The position numbers were made by a program, and so were the translations under genes. Under the pieces are notes generated by a model. It saw only the letters and a program-made list of their open reading frames with translations. It had not been told where the DNA came from and did no database searches. From JAEDES01 sp045649455 (GTDB taxonomy: Bacteria > Bacillota_I > Bacilli_A > RF39 > UBA660), in contig JAZRPV010000035.1 of assembly GCA_045649455.1 (NCBI GenBank), positions 1 through 51,988 of the forward strand: a stretch of DNA of 51,988 nucleotides. Direction: 5' to 3'. Every line of letters begins with the position of its first letter. Position 1 is the first letter of the stretch. Positions 1 to 8,391 of this stretch are shown here, one piece after another.

Positions 1-1
1 A

Positions 2-871
2 CCAATATATTTTTATATAATGTATATTATTATAATAATTCTTATAATTATAAATCTAAAAAAGAAGAAATATTATCATATATACTTATTAATTTTAATA
101 TTATTTATTCATTATCTAATTCCATCATTTCAAAATAAAAAATATTTATATATGCTTGATATTGGTCAAGGAGATTCAATTATTCTACATATAAATAAAG
201 AGACTGTTTTAATTGATACAGGAGGAAATATATCATCAGAAACATCAACTATCGTAGAGAATACAACTATCCCAACTTTAAAAAGTTTAGGAATAAAAAA
301 GATAAAATATTTAATTCTTTCTCATGGAGATTATGATCATATGGGAGAATCTATTAATCTAGTAGAAAACTTTAAAATAGAGAATGTTATTTTTAATACA
401 GGAAAGTTCAATTACTTAGAACAAGAATTAATAAAAAAACTAAATAAAAAGAAAATCCCATATTATCAAAATATTGAAGAAATATCTTTAAAAGAAACTA
501 CATTATATTTTTTAAATACTAAGTTATATGATAATGAAAATGATAATAGTAGTGTCATCTATACAAAAATAAATAATATAAATATTTTACTAACAGGAGA
601 TGCTGGAGTAGATGTTGAAGAAGAACTAATGAATAAATATAACTTATCTATAGATATTTTAAAAGTAGGGCATCATGGTTCTAAAACATCATCATCTAAA
701 GAATTTATTAATTACATAAATCCAAAGATATCACTTATTTCAGTAGGAGAGAATAATAAGTTTAATCATCCAAATAAAGAAGTATTAAACAATTTAAAAA
801 ATACTATTATTTATAGAACAGATAAAAATGGTAGTATTATGATTAATTTAAATAAGAATATTATGTTATAA
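2..871 (+). CDS. comEC: ComEC/Rec2 C-terminal part, metallo-beta-lactamase-fold domain (5' end cut by window)
   Basis: C-terminal part of the competence DNA-uptake channel protein. The frame is open from base 2 through the ATG at 20 with no stop, so the gene almost certainly begins outside the window. Visible first are hydrophobic residues ending a membrane domain, then the metallo-beta-lactamase-like domain: LDIGQGDS, the metal-site stretch SHGDYDHMG, LTGDAG and KVGHHGS. In the family this extracellular domain follows the ComEC transmembrane domain and is thought to process incoming single-stranded DNA. The stop TAA (869-871) overlaps a candidate extended -10 for the next gene. An alternative, a stand-alone ComEC-like hydrolase starting at base 20, is less likely because of the open upstream frame and the hydrophobic start. 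Confidence 0.85.
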   Translation, partial: PIYFYIMYIIIIILIIINLKKKKYYHIYLLILILFIHYLIPSFQNKKYLYMLDIGQGDSIILHINKETVLIDTGGNISSETSTIVENTTIPTLKSLGIKKIKYLILSHGDYDHMGESINLVENFKIENVIFNTGKFNYLEQELIKKLNKKKIPYYQNIEEISLKETTLYFLNTKLYDNENDNSSVIYTKINNINILLTGDAGVDVEEELMNKYNLSIDILKVGHHGSKTSSSKEFINYINPKISLISVGENNKFNHPNKEVLNNLKNTIIYRTDKNGSIMINLNKNIML

Positions 872-872
872 T
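864..872 (+). promoter_or_regulatory. candidate extended -10 promoter
   Basis: TG-T-TATAAT, the extended -10 form that recurs throughout this window. It overlaps the comEC stop codon. No clear -35 is seen and the leader before the ATG at 888 would be only about ten bases, so this is tentative. Confidence 0.35.
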
Positions 873-887
873 AAATATGGTGATCAT

Positions 888-1511
888 ATGCAATTTAATG
901 ATGAAATTAATAAATTAGAAAATGAAGAAATAGAAAATGACTTTATTATTTTAAAAGGGAACATACCTATTTTATTTTCCGCTCCTCACACAATGATTCA
1001 AAATAGAGAGGATGGAACAATAAAATTTAATGAACCATATACTAAAGCTATATTATTATATTTAAATAAATACTTTAGAACATACTCAATTATAAAAAAT
1101 ATTGATACTGGAATAGATTCTAATAGAGATAATTATGATAAATATAATGTTGAAATGAGAAGACTAATAAAAGAACATAATATAAAATTAGTTATCGATA
1201 TACATGGTGCGGCCAAAGAAAGAGAATTTGATGTTGAGTTTGGGACATTAAATAATTTATCAGCAGATTTTTCTACAATTAAAGAATTAGAGGAAGCATT
1301 TACAGAAAATGGAATAACAAATATAAGTTATAATGAACCTTTTAAAGGAGGCGCTATAACTCAAGGAATATTTGGATTAACTGATATTGATGTAATTCAA
1401 CTAGAAATAAATGGGAAATTTAGAGACTCAAATAATTTGGATTTATTAAATAAATTAATTAACTCATTAGAAATATTTATAAAACAATATAATTCATATA
1501 TTAATAGATAA
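888..1511 (+). CDS. N-formylglutamate amidohydrolase-like protein
   Basis: A 207-aa soluble protein resembling the N-formylglutamate amidohydrolase family, zinc-dependent enzymes related to carboxypeptidases that cleave N-formyl or acyl amino acids. Signatures: SAPHT (His34) near the N-terminus, VIDIHGA (Asp104, His106) in the middle, and GGAIT followed by IQLEIN near the C-terminus, in the family's order. It is shorter than the roughly 260-aa classical enzyme, and no histidine-degradation (hut) genes surround it, so the true substrate is unknown. It sits 13 bases before the C39-like gene and is probably co-transcribed with it. Confidence 0.72.
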   Translation: MQFNDEINKLENEEIENDFIILKGNIPILFSAPHTMIQNREDGTIKFNEPYTKAILLYLNKYFRTYSIIKNIDTGIDSNRDNYDKYNVEMRRLIKEHNIKLVIDIHGAAKEREFDVEFGTLNNLSADFSTIKELEEAFTENGITNISYNEPFKGGAITQGIFGLTDIDVIQLEINGKFRDSNNLDLLNKLINSLEIFIKQYNSYINR

Positions 1512-1524
1512 AAGGAGAAATAAC

Positions 1525-2100
1525 ATGAAAATACCATTAAGATATCAAAATACGGAATATGATTGTGGAACTACATCTTTTATAAATGCTTTAGCATACT
1601 TATATGACAGAGAAGATGTTCCAGTAGAATTAATTAAAGCTGTTTATAAATATACATTAGATGTTGAAAATGAAGAAGGAATTGTAGGTAAAGGTGGAAC
1701 ATCCAGAAAACATGCAGAATTACTTGCAAGATATTTTTCAAAATATGCAAATGAAAATAAAGACTTTAATATTAACTGCAAGGTTCTAAGTAAAGAAGAA
1801 GTTAACCTAGAAGAAATGAAAGAAACAGTTGATAATAATGGAGTCATAATAGCTAGATGTTTTCAAGATGTAGAACACTATGTATTAATAACAAAAATAG
1901 ATGATAATTTTGCTTATATTTTTGATCCATATTATTTAGAAGAAGACCATTATTACAACGATGAAGATGTAGCTATCGTTTTACACGAAACATTCACTCA
2001 TAATCGAGTAGTAAAAATAGAAAGATTATTTGATGAATCAAATAAAGACTTCTCTTTACTAAAGAAATCTGATAGAGAAGTAATCTTAATAAATAGATAA
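1525..2100 (+). CDS. C39-like papain-fold cysteine peptidase domain protein
   Basis: A 191-aa protein with the layout of a C39-like peptidase: candidate nucleophile Cys14 in YDCGTTSF, His118 in EHYVLI and Asp134 in FDPYY, the expected Cys/His/Asp order. It has no signal peptide and no transporter fusion, so it is probably a cytoplasmic stand-alone C39_2-type domain rather than a bacteriocin-processing exporter. The start is set by AAAGGAG seven bases before the ATG. It lies between the amidohydrolase-like gene and the DUF1653 gene, likely as one operon. Activity and substrate are not known. Confidence 0.72.
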   Translation: MKIPLRYQNTEYDCGTTSFINALAYLYDREDVPVELIKAVYKYTLDVENEEGIVGKGGTSRKHAELLARYFSKYANENKDFNINCKVLSKEEVNLEEMKETVDNNGVIIARCFQDVEHYVLITKIDDNFAYIFDPYYLEEDHYYNDEDVAIVLHETFTHNRVVKIERLFDESNKDFSLLKKSDREVILINR

Positions 2101-2121
2101 CAAAAAATAGGAAGTGATAAT

Positions 2122-2490
2122 ATGCTATATAAAGTTGGAATGTTATGCAAACATTTTAAAGGAACAAATTTATTAGAAAAAAATATATATAGAATTGAAC
2201 AAGTAGGAGTTAATGGATCTAATATTAATGAATCATTAATAACATATACAGGAGATGCAACTTTACAAAGTGCAACTAATTTAGTTGTTTATAGCAATAT
2301 CTTTCAAGATAATAAATTATTCTGTCGTGAGTATGAAGATATATCACAAGAATTATCTGATGAACAAAAAGATAAATATAAACAAGATTTAAAAGTAGAA
2401 CCTTTAACAGAAGAGGAACAATCTATTATTGGACAAGAAAAATTTATTGAAACAAAAAAACAATTAGTACTAAAAAAGTTCTCAAAATAA
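2122..2490 (+). CDS. DUF1653-like domain protein
   Basis: A 122-aa protein whose N-terminal two thirds resembles DUF1653: CKHFKG near residue 10, a YRIEQVG strand, LVVYSNIF, and a closing LFCREYEDI segment. The charged C-terminal tail (from about residue 85, KYKQDLKVEPLTEEE) is not part of that domain. DUF1653 proteins are small beta-rich proteins of unknown role. Last gene of the first operon; a terminator follows directly. Confidence 0.65.
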   Translation: MLYKVGMLCKHFKGTNLLEKNIYRIEQVGVNGSNINESLITYTGDATLQSATNLVVYSNIFQDNKLFCREYEDISQELSDEQKDKYKQDLKVEPLTEEEQSIIGQEKFIETKKQLVLKKFSK

Positions 2491-2513
2491 AGAAGTTATA
2501 TACTTCTTTTTTA
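2491..2513 (+). terminator. Rho-independent terminator
   Basis: AGAAGT pairs with ACTTCT around a short AT loop, followed by a run of T. It starts immediately after the DUF1653 stop codon. Confidence 0.7.
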
Positions 2514-2521
2514 TTATGAAA

Positions 2522-2550
2522 TTGACTACAAAAAAACTCTATGTTAAAAT
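2522..2550 (+). promoter_or_regulatory. promoter (TTGACT-17-TAAAAT, extended -10)
   Basis: TTGACT at 2522-2527 and TAAAAT at 2545-2550 with a 17-base spacer and TG at 2542-2543. It drives the gene at 2579, which has a strong AAAGGGGG ribosome site. Confidence 0.75.
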
Positions 2551-2578
2551 AAAAACAATTTTTTAAAGGGGGATAATC

Positions 2579-3634
2579 ATGGGTACTATTGATGTTTTTG
2601 CTAAATGGGATTTAGAACATAGTATGTGGATAAATAATCCAGATATAGAACAACATGGTAGAAGTTTTGCTATTGCTAATTATGAACCAATAATTAACAG
2701 TAATGAAAAAACTAATTATATTATTTTTACTCATGGTTCTAGAGTAGAAGATCATTCTAAAGATTATAAAAGTATAGAAGATAAAAAAGTAGGTATAAAA
2801 AATATAATAGATTATTATGCTCAAAAAAATGGAAATTATGATATTAAATTATTTCTAATGGATGCCGATGCTCCAATTATAGAAGATGCTAAACTTTTTG
2901 CTCAATACATAGAACATTTAGCATCATTACCAACAACTAATTCTATTAACATTATTGGTTTATCTAAATGCTGTATTATGAATTTTTATGTACCTAGATT
3001 TTTTATTAACCCAACAACATCATCAAAAGTAAATATTTATAATGTTGCAGGTCCATATGATGGAACTAAGTTAGCATCACCTCTAGTTTTTTATCCGGAA
3101 GTTAAACAAGTTCTTTTATCAAAAATAAAAAATGAACGACTTGCCACTTCTATTTATAATGAATTAATAAAAGTATATGAAAGTATAAGTAGTAATTCTC
3201 ATATGGACTATGATATTGCTATTCCCGGAGGAGTACCTGAAAATAAAAGACATCTATATGATGAAAGTTTTATTAGAAATGTATTTTGCGATGAAAATGT
3301 TAATGCTATCAAAGGTATTGCTAGCTTTCATAATTTTTTAACAAGTATAGATGATAAAACATTAAGAGAAGCAATCTTAACAGCTAATTTTACAGGAATA
3401 GGTTTATGTGTTTTAAATGATCTATTTTTTGATAAGAAATCAGATGGAATGATATATGTTTCATCTCAACAAAAAGTAGATGATGTAGTAGGAATAAAAA
3501 GTCATAAGCTAACTTCTGCTCATCATGATGTTGCAAGTAATCCAAGAGTTTTTAAAGATATATTATCAACTGTACATGAGGCTATCGAGGAATATGATGA
3601 AAAAACTCAATATCAAAAAAGAAGATTAAATTAA
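2579..3634 (+). CDS. alpha/beta-hydrolase-like protein
   Basis: A 351-aa cytoplasmic protein with alpha/beta-hydrolase landmarks: a strand ending in IIFTHGSR (His52-Gly53, oxyanion-hole-like), a nucleophile-elbow candidate IIGLSKCC with Ser129, and late in the protein SDGMIYVSS then SAHHDV with paired His at 315-316, where lipase-like proteins carry the catalytic acid and histidine. The elbow is GLSKC instead of GxSxG, so either Ser129 or the following cysteines could be the nucleophile. No signal peptide or membrane segment. It has its own promoter and is followed by the zincin gene under another promoter. Substrate unknown. Confidence 0.55.
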   Translation: MGTIDVFAKWDLEHSMWINNPDIEQHGRSFAIANYEPIINSNEKTNYIIFTHGSRVEDHSKDYKSIEDKKVGIKNIIDYYAQKNGNYDIKLFLMDADAPIIEDAKLFAQYIEHLASLPTTNSINIIGLSKCCIMNFYVPRFFINPTTSSKVNIYNVAGPYDGTKLASPLVFYPEVKQVLLSKIKNERLATSIYNELIKVYESISSNSHMDYDIAIPGGVPENKRHLYDESFIRNVFCDENVNAIKGIASFHNFLTSIDDKTLREAILTANFTGIGLCVLNDLFFDKKSDGMIYVSSQQKVDDVVGIKSHKLTSAHHDVASNPRVFKDILSTVHEAIEEYDEKTQYQKRRLN

Positions 3635-3636
3635 TA

Positions 3637-3645
3637 TGCTATAAT
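3637..3645 (+). promoter_or_regulatory. extended -10 promoter (TGcTATAAT)
   Basis: TG-C-TATAAT begins three bases after the preceding stop codon and 20 bases before the ATG at 3665. No clear -35 is needed for this promoter class. Confidence 0.6.
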
Positions 3646-3664
3646 ATTTATAGGATGTGATTAT

Positions 3665-4312
3665 ATGAAAATAGAAAGACCTAGTTTTATAATAGAAAGT
3701 GATAAAGAAATTTCTTATATCGACGAAGTGATTTCTACATTAGAAGAACACACATATGATATTTTAAATTTCTTTAAATTAGAAAAATTATCTCAAAAGA
3801 AAAGAGTAATAATTTATACTGATAGAGAAAAGTATAAAGAACACTTATTACCATATGTAAAAGAATTTAAAGATTGGATGCAAGCTGATACATATGATGG
3901 AAACATTAATTTATTAGAAATATCAGAATCAAGAAAATCAGAAGCACACAAAGATTTAACATTAGAAGAATTTACAAAGTGTATTCTTCATGAATTTGTA
4001 CATGCATCACAACAAGAAATAAATTCCAACTCTAAAGGTGTTGCATGGTATTGGGAAGCACTAGCAACTAATTTAAGTGGACAAAATTATTCGATAGTAG
4101 ATTTATCTAAATGTGATTTTAATAAATTACAAGATGATTTTAATAATACAGATTATGCTTATAGTTATGCATATACTATAGGTAGATTTATGTTAGATAA
4201 TTATTCGCAAGAACAATTGTTAGAATATGTAAAATATCCTGAAAAACTAAAAGAAGATGCTTCCAAAATATTTCTAGCAGCAAGACAATCTCAATCAAAA
4301 AATACAAAGTAA
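3665..4312 (+). CDS. zincin-type metallopeptidase, HEXXH
   Basis: A 215-aa protein with a clear zinc-peptidase helix HEFVH (His109, Glu110, His113) and a downstream WYWEALA helix whose Glu131 is well placed as third zinc ligand, i.e. a gluzincin-like (peptidase MA-type) arrangement. There is no signal peptide, so it probably acts inside the cell unless exported by another route. The preceding 100 residues form the N-terminal lobe typical of these small zincins. It has its own extended -10 promoter and a terminator directly after it. The substrate cannot be read from the sequence. Confidence 0.7.
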   Translation: MKIERPSFIIESDKEISYIDEVISTLEEHTYDILNFFKLEKLSQKKRVIIYTDREKYKEHLLPYVKEFKDWMQADTYDGNINLLEISESRKSEAHKDLTLEEFTKCILHEFVHASQQEINSNSKGVAWYWEALATNLSGQNYSIVDLSKCDFNKLQDDFNNTDYAYSYAYTIGRFMLDNYSQEQLLEYVKYPEKLKEDASKIFLAARQSQSKNTK

Positions 4313-4313
4313 A

Positions 4314-4340
4314 AGAATTATCATTTGATAGTTCTTTTTT
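4314..4340 (+). terminator. Rho-independent terminator
   Basis: AGAATTATC pairs with GATAGTTCT (one G-T pair) around ATTT, then a T run. Confidence 0.75.
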
Positions 4341-4374
4341 ATAAAAAATAAATTGTCAAATAGGAGAAATATCC

Positions 4375-4403
4375 TAGACTTTTATAATAAATTTTTGTAA
4401 AAT
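4375..4403 (+). promoter_or_regulatory. promoter (TAGACT-17-TAAAAT)
   Basis: TAGACT at 4375-4380 and TAAAAT at 4398-4403 separated by 17 bases, with TG just before the -10. It precedes dnaI. Confidence 0.55.
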
Positions 4404-4424
4404 GAATTTAATGGTGGTGGTAAT

Positions 4425-5330
4425 ATGCAAAAAGTTAATGATTTAATAAATGACTTAGATAAGACTGCATTATACCAATCTTTTGCTGCAGCTTGTAGCG
4501 ACAAAGAATTTAAAGATTTTGTATACGGATTAAATATTGAAGAAGAAACACTTATGAAATATACTTCTAGTTTAGAAGATGCTTTTATTGAGTGTAAAAA
4601 TTGTAAGAACTGCAAAAACTTAGCAGATTGTAAAAATAGTGAACAAGGCTACAAATATACGCCAAATAAAGATCGAAACATTATTAATTTTTCGTATGTA
4701 GCTTGTGATAAAAAACAAAAAGAATTAAATGATAATGAATATAAAAAATATATTGAATTATTTGATATGCCAAAAGATATTGCAAAGGCATCTCTAAAAG
4801 ATATTTATAAAGAAGATAAAAGATTACCAGTATTTAAATATATTACTGAGTTTATTAATAATTATGATAATGAAGATAAACCAAAAGGTTTATATTTACA
4901 TGGTTCGTTTGGATCAGGAAAGACTTACTTAATAGCTGCGCTATTTAATGAACTAGCAAAAAAGAAAAACATCAGGAGCGTCCTAATTTATTATCCTGAA
5001 TTTTTAAGGAGCTTAAAAGCATCATTCCAAACAACATATACAGAACAATTTAATTATATTAAAAAAGTACCTTTATTGTTACTAGATGACATCGGTGCAG
5101 AAAATTGTAGTGCGTGGGCAAGAGATGAAGTTCTTGGACCAATTCTCCAATATAGAATGGATTCTCATTTACCTACATTCTTTACTTCGAACTTAACACT
5201 TGAAGAATTAGAATCATCACTTGCAATGACATCATCCGGAGTCGACAAAGTTAAAGCCAGAAGAATAGTTGAAAGAATTAAACAACTTACAACTGACTTA
5301 GAACTAATTAGTAAAAATAGAAGGGATTGA
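4425..5330 (+). CDS. dnaI: primosomal protein DnaI, helicase loader
   Basis: AAA+ helicase loader that places the replicative helicase on DNA at origins and restarted forks in Bacilli. The 301 aa match the family length of about 310. The N-terminal DnaI domain carries a cysteine cluster (Cys57, 60, 63, 69), the expected zinc site that contacts the helicase. The AAA+ domain has Walker A GSFGSGKT (Lys166), Walker B LLLLDD (Asp221-222), and an ERI motif near the C-terminus as arginine-finger candidate. In Bacillus dnaI follows dnaB and is close to thrS. Here dnaB is absent, an RNB ribonuclease and an M23 peptidase are interposed, and thrS still lies downstream. Confidence 0.92.
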   Translation: MQKVNDLINDLDKTALYQSFAAACSDKEFKDFVYGLNIEEETLMKYTSSLEDAFIECKNCKNCKNLADCKNSEQGYKYTPNKDRNIINFSYVACDKKQKELNDNEYKKYIELFDMPKDIAKASLKDIYKEDKRLPVFKYITEFINNYDNEDKPKGLYLHGSFGSGKTYLIAALFNELAKKKNIRSVLIYYPEFLRSLKASFQTTYTEQFNYIKKVPLLLLDDIGAENCSAWARDEVLGPILQYRMDSHLPTFFTSNLTLEELESSLAMTSSGVDKVKARRIVERIKQLTTDLELISKNRRD

Positions 5331-5334
5331 TAAT

Positions 5335-7275
5335 ATGAAGAGTATCGACAGAGCATTAATTAAATATTTTATGGGAACAGGTTCAAAAGTATCTGTTCAG
5401 GAAATAAGTATTTATGCAACCAAACATGGTGATGATCTGATCGATACTCTTTTTTCTATCTTAAATAAAGAACTTGATAGTTACACAGGAGACAAATCAT
5501 TAGATAAGTTAACAGAAGTATTTCATTATATGAATGTTATTCTAGCAAATGCTGAAGAATTAAATAGACGATATCTGATAAAAAGATTAAATAAACTAGC
5601 AAGTAAATTAGATAGAATTGAATCAGAGAGACATAGTGTTTTTAAAAATCCAGAAAAAGTTCACGAAGAATTTTTAAAATTATTAAGTAGAATAGAAGAA
5701 CTTAGAGAATCTGCCTCAAAAGAGGATAGTAAACAATTTGATTTCATGAGTTACTTAATAACTGAAAGTCAAAATATTGCTTATGTAGAATTTACTCTAA
5801 AAAAACTTCCACATTTAGTAAATATAAAAGACAAAGATGGAAAATCTTTATATGCCACTGCTATTACAGAATGTTTAGAGACTCTGGGAGAAGATGAAGA
5901 AAAAACATTGTATTTAATAAACTTAATTTCTTTATTACAATCCCAACATGTATTTCAAATAACAGAAAATGAAAAAAGAAAGATTTTAACAGAAATATAT
6001 AAATGTTTAGAACACATGACATATAATAAAAAAGCTACTAAACAAAATAGAGATAAAATAAAATATGTAGAAATCATTAAAGAAATGGTTAAACAAGAAA
6101 ATGAAGATAAAAAAGATATCGAAAGTATCGCTACTAAATATAATATTCCAATTTACTTTAATGAAGATATAACAGGAGCCGTAACTTTAATTCAAAAACC
6201 AGACAGAACATTACATCCAGATAGAGAAATAATTACAGATTATACAGTTACAATAGATGGTTCAAATGCTATTGAAATTGATGATGCTTTATCATGTGAA
6301 AAACTGCCTAATGGAAATTATATGTTAGGAGTTCATATTGCATCAGTATTAGGATATTTCCCATATGGAAGTGAAATTATAGAAGAAGCCTTTAGAAGAA
6401 ATCAATCAATTTATTTAAAACATTCATATCAAGAAAGTGATGATGATTATTCTAAAGTAGTTCCAATATTCCCATATGAATTTAGTGCTGATAAAGCTTC
6501 TTTAAAAGAGGGAGAACCACGACTTGCCAGAACATATTTCTTTGAAATTGATCCTAAAGGAAATGTTGTTACACAAATGTTTTCTAAAAGTATTGTTACA
6601 AGTGATAAAAAAATATCATATCAAGATGCCAATCACATCTTAAGAAAACAAGATTCAGATGATCAAGAATTACAAACAACACTATTAAATCTTCAACAAG
6701 TTGCAGAAATTCTAGATAAAAAATATAAATCATCAGATATTTATGAAATTATGAAAACATCCTCTTATAATCACTCTGATTTAAAAGTAAAGAAAAATGG
6801 TGCTGAAAATATTATTTACCAATGTATGCTATTAACAGGTACAAGAGTAGGAGAATTCTTTAAGAAAAATAATTATCCATGTTTATTTAGAGTACTTTCT
6901 CTAGATAAAGAAACCGATCAAAGAACAAGTGAAATGATAGATTTATTATTAGAAGGAAATGAAGGAAGTAATTTAGAAAAAATTTCTCATTTAGTAGATA
7001 GTATTTATCCAAAAGGAAGATATGATACAGAAGGAAGACATGATGGTTTAGACTTAGATTATTATTGTCACTGTACTTCTAGTTTAAGAAGAGCACAAGA
7101 TATTTTAATAGAACATGCTTTAGAAGTGTGCTATGATCATGAACCAACAGAAGAAGAATTAGATGAATTAAGAGAAGAAATAGAAAAAAGAAAACTTCAA
7201 ATTAATTCTAGAAATAAACCAATTGATTGGTTTGCACATGAATATAATAGAACATATCAAAAGAGAAGACGTTAA
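5335..7275 (+). CDS. RNB-domain ribonuclease (RNase II/R family) without S1 domain
   Basis: 3'-5' exoribonuclease-type protein. The catalytic RNB core runs from about residue 290 to 590: the metal-site motif IEIDDALS (Asp316, Asp317), then GVHIASV, a region matching the SIYLKHSY segment, and TSSLRRAQD near residue 580, which corresponds to the family's TSPLRRY motif. About 280 N-terminal residues are helical and unlike the usual cold-shock domains. The protein ends shortly after RNB with no S1 domain. The ATG is five bases after the dnaI stop and its ribosome site (AAGGG) lies inside dnaI, so translation is coupled. It might act on mRNA, tRNA or rRNA ends. Confidence 0.85.
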   Translation: MKSIDRALIKYFMGTGSKVSVQEISIYATKHGDDLIDTLFSILNKELDSYTGDKSLDKLTEVFHYMNVILANAEELNRRYLIKRLNKLASKLDRIESERHSVFKNPEKVHEEFLKLLSRIEELRESASKEDSKQFDFMSYLITESQNIAYVEFTLKKLPHLVNIKDKDGKSLYATAITECLETLGEDEEKTLYLINLISLLQSQHVFQITENEKRKILTEIYKCLEHMTYNKKATKQNRDKIKYVEIIKEMVKQENEDKKDIESIATKYNIPIYFNEDITGAVTLIQKPDRTLHPDREIITDYTVTIDGSNAIEIDDALSCEKLPNGNYMLGVHIASVLGYFPYGSEIIEEAFRRNQSIYLKHSYQESDDDYSKVVPIFPYEFSADKASLKEGEPRLARTYFFEIDPKGNVVTQMFSKSIVTSDKKISYQDANHILRKQDSDDQELQTTLLNLQQVAEILDKKYKSSDIYEIMKTSSYNHSDLKVKKNGAENIIYQCMLLTGTRVGEFFKKNNYPCLFRVLSLDKETDQRTSEMIDLLLEGNEGSNLEKISHLVDSIYPKGRYDTEGRHDGLDLDYYCHCTSSLRRAQDILIEHALEVCYDHEPTEEELDELREEIEKRKLQINSRNKPIDWFAHEYNRTYQKRRR

Positions 7276-7288
7276 TCTTCTTTTTTTA
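7264..7288 (+). terminator. Rho-independent terminator
   Basis: AGAAGA pairs with TCTTCT around a six-base loop followed by T7. The stem overlaps the last codons of the ribonuclease gene. Confidence 0.75.
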
Positions 7289-7294
7289 TTGAAA

Positions 7295-7322
7295 TTGACA
7301 AAATTAAAAAAATGAGTATAAT
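7295..7322 (+). promoter_or_regulatory. consensus promoter (TTGACA-16-TATAAT)
   Basis: TTGACA at 7295-7300 and TATAAT at 7317-7322. An ATG at 7312 in the frame of the next gene falls between the two boxes, which rules it out as start codon and supports the GTG at 7351. Confidence 0.85.
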
Positions 7323-7350
7323 ATGTTCTACTTCCTTGGAGGTGGAATGT

Positions 7351-8118
7351 GTGAATTCAGAAACGTCTTATGTTTTAAGAGGAAAATGTATTATTACAAT
7401 TTCAATCGTATTATTAATAGCATCAATTGGATTAATGACATTCAAAAATGCCACAAGCCAAGGTGAATATTCATTTCTATATGAACAAGTAGATGTTAAT
7501 AATATAGCAACTGCTGCAGTAGCTATAAAAAAAGACACTACTAATAAAATAACAACAAAATTGTTATTAACAGAAACACCATATAAATTAACAAAAGTTG
7601 AAGAAGCATCTCCATCTGCTGATGCAAAACCAGTAGTTGCTCCTAAAAGACATTGGTATTTACCAACTCAACAAGGAACAGTTACTCAATATCCAGGATA
7701 TAATCATGTTGCTTTAGATATAACAAGTCCAAGAGGAATATATGAAGCAATATATCCAGTAGCTGAAGGAATAATATCAGGTATTTACAGAGATTATGCC
7801 GGAGCTTTAATTGTAACGATAAGACATAATATTGAAGGAAAAGTATATACTTCACAATATGTTCACTTATCATCATATGCTCCTGGATTATATGTAGGTA
7901 AATATGTATCAGTAAATGATAGAATTGGTCAAATGGGATCAACTGGAGTTTCAACAGGTGTTCACTTACATTTAGCTGTAATAGACTGTTCATTATATTA
8001 TGATGGTCATTGTGCAGATTTAGGAAATTTTTACAACTATGCAAATTATCGTTTAGGCCAAGGATTTTATGGATTACAAAATTTAATGTATGTTCCATAT
8101 ACTTGGTATGGTAGATAA
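7351..8118 (+). CDS. M23-family (LytM-like) peptidase, membrane-anchored
   Basis: A 255-aa protein: short N-terminus, one membrane segment or signal anchor at about residues 15-34, a linker, then an M23 domain. The first zinc motif is His119-x3-Asp123 (NHVALD) and the second is HLH (His205, His207), so both zinc-binding motifs are intact. M23 enzymes cut peptide cross-bridges in peptidoglycan, which agrees with an extracytoplasmic site. I chose GTG at 7351 because GGAGGTGG lies five bases upstream and the upstream in-frame ATG sits inside the promoter. It is monocistronic between a terminator and the T-box leader. Confidence 0.85.
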   Translation: MNSETSYVLRGKCIITISIVLLIASIGLMTFKNATSQGEYSFLYEQVDVNNIATAAVAIKKDTTNKITTKLLLTETPYKLTKVEEASPSADAKPVVAPKRHWYLPTQQGTVTQYPGYNHVALDITSPRGIYEAIYPVAEGIISGIYRDYAGALIVTIRHNIEGKVYTSQYVHLSSYAPGLYVGKYVSVNDRIGQMGSTGVSTGVHLHLAVIDCSLYYDGHCADLGNFYNYANYRLGQGFYGLQNLMYVPYTWYGR

Positions 8119-8123
8119 AATTA

Positions 8124-8152
8124 TTGCAAAACAACAAAATATGTGTTATATT
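8124..8152 (+). promoter_or_regulatory. promoter of the thrS T-box transcript
   Basis: TTGCAA at 8124-8129 and TATATT at 8147-8152 with a 17-base spacer and TG at 8144-8145. Transcription would start near 8159, just ahead of T-box stem I. Confidence 0.6.
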
Positions 8153-8159
8153 TGACACA

Positions 8160-8376
8160 TGCAAGTTAATTACAAAGACAAAGGATACGATAAATTATCT
8201 AAGTTTTAAAGAGAGTTCGTGGTTGGTGTAAACGAATAAACATTTAATTTATTACTACCTTTCGAGTAGAACTATCAAATGTAGTTCCGGTTCAAAGCCG
8301 TTATTAAATTAAGATAAACCAAGGATGGTACCGTGTTTTTTCACTCCTATATAGCAATATATAGGAGTTTTTATTT
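8160..8376 (+). promoter_or_regulatory. T-box riboswitch, tRNA-Thr specific
   Basis: A complete T-box leader. Visible parts: the AGAGAG element near 8209-8214 followed by GGTTGGTGTAAACGAA (stem I distal loops); the specifier loop with ACT (Thr) at 8254-8256, directly before the conserved ACCTTTCGAG; and the T-box bulge AAGGATGGTACCGTG at 8321-8335, whose TGGT can pair with an ACCA tRNA end. It closes with a terminator hairpin. Uncharged tRNA-Thr should stabilise the antiterminator and let transcription enter the 59-aa ORF and thrS. The threonine specifier agrees with the downstream synthetase gene. Confidence 0.93.
8343..8375 (+). terminator. T-box attenuator terminator
   Basis: ACTCCTATATA pairs with TATATAGGAGT around GCAA, followed by a T-rich run. 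This is the conditional terminator of the T-box leader. Confidence 0.9.
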
Positions 8377-8391
8377 TATAGGAGGGATAAT

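Noticed and set aside
1525..2100. A bacteriocin-maturation C39 peptidase
   Set aside because: No ABC transporter fusion and no double-glycine precursor peptide are nearby; the domain is a stand-alone C39-like protein.
7312..7350. ATG at 7312 as start of the M23 peptidase
   Set aside because: It lies between the -35 and -10 boxes of the promoter; the GTG at 7351 has a proper ribosome site.
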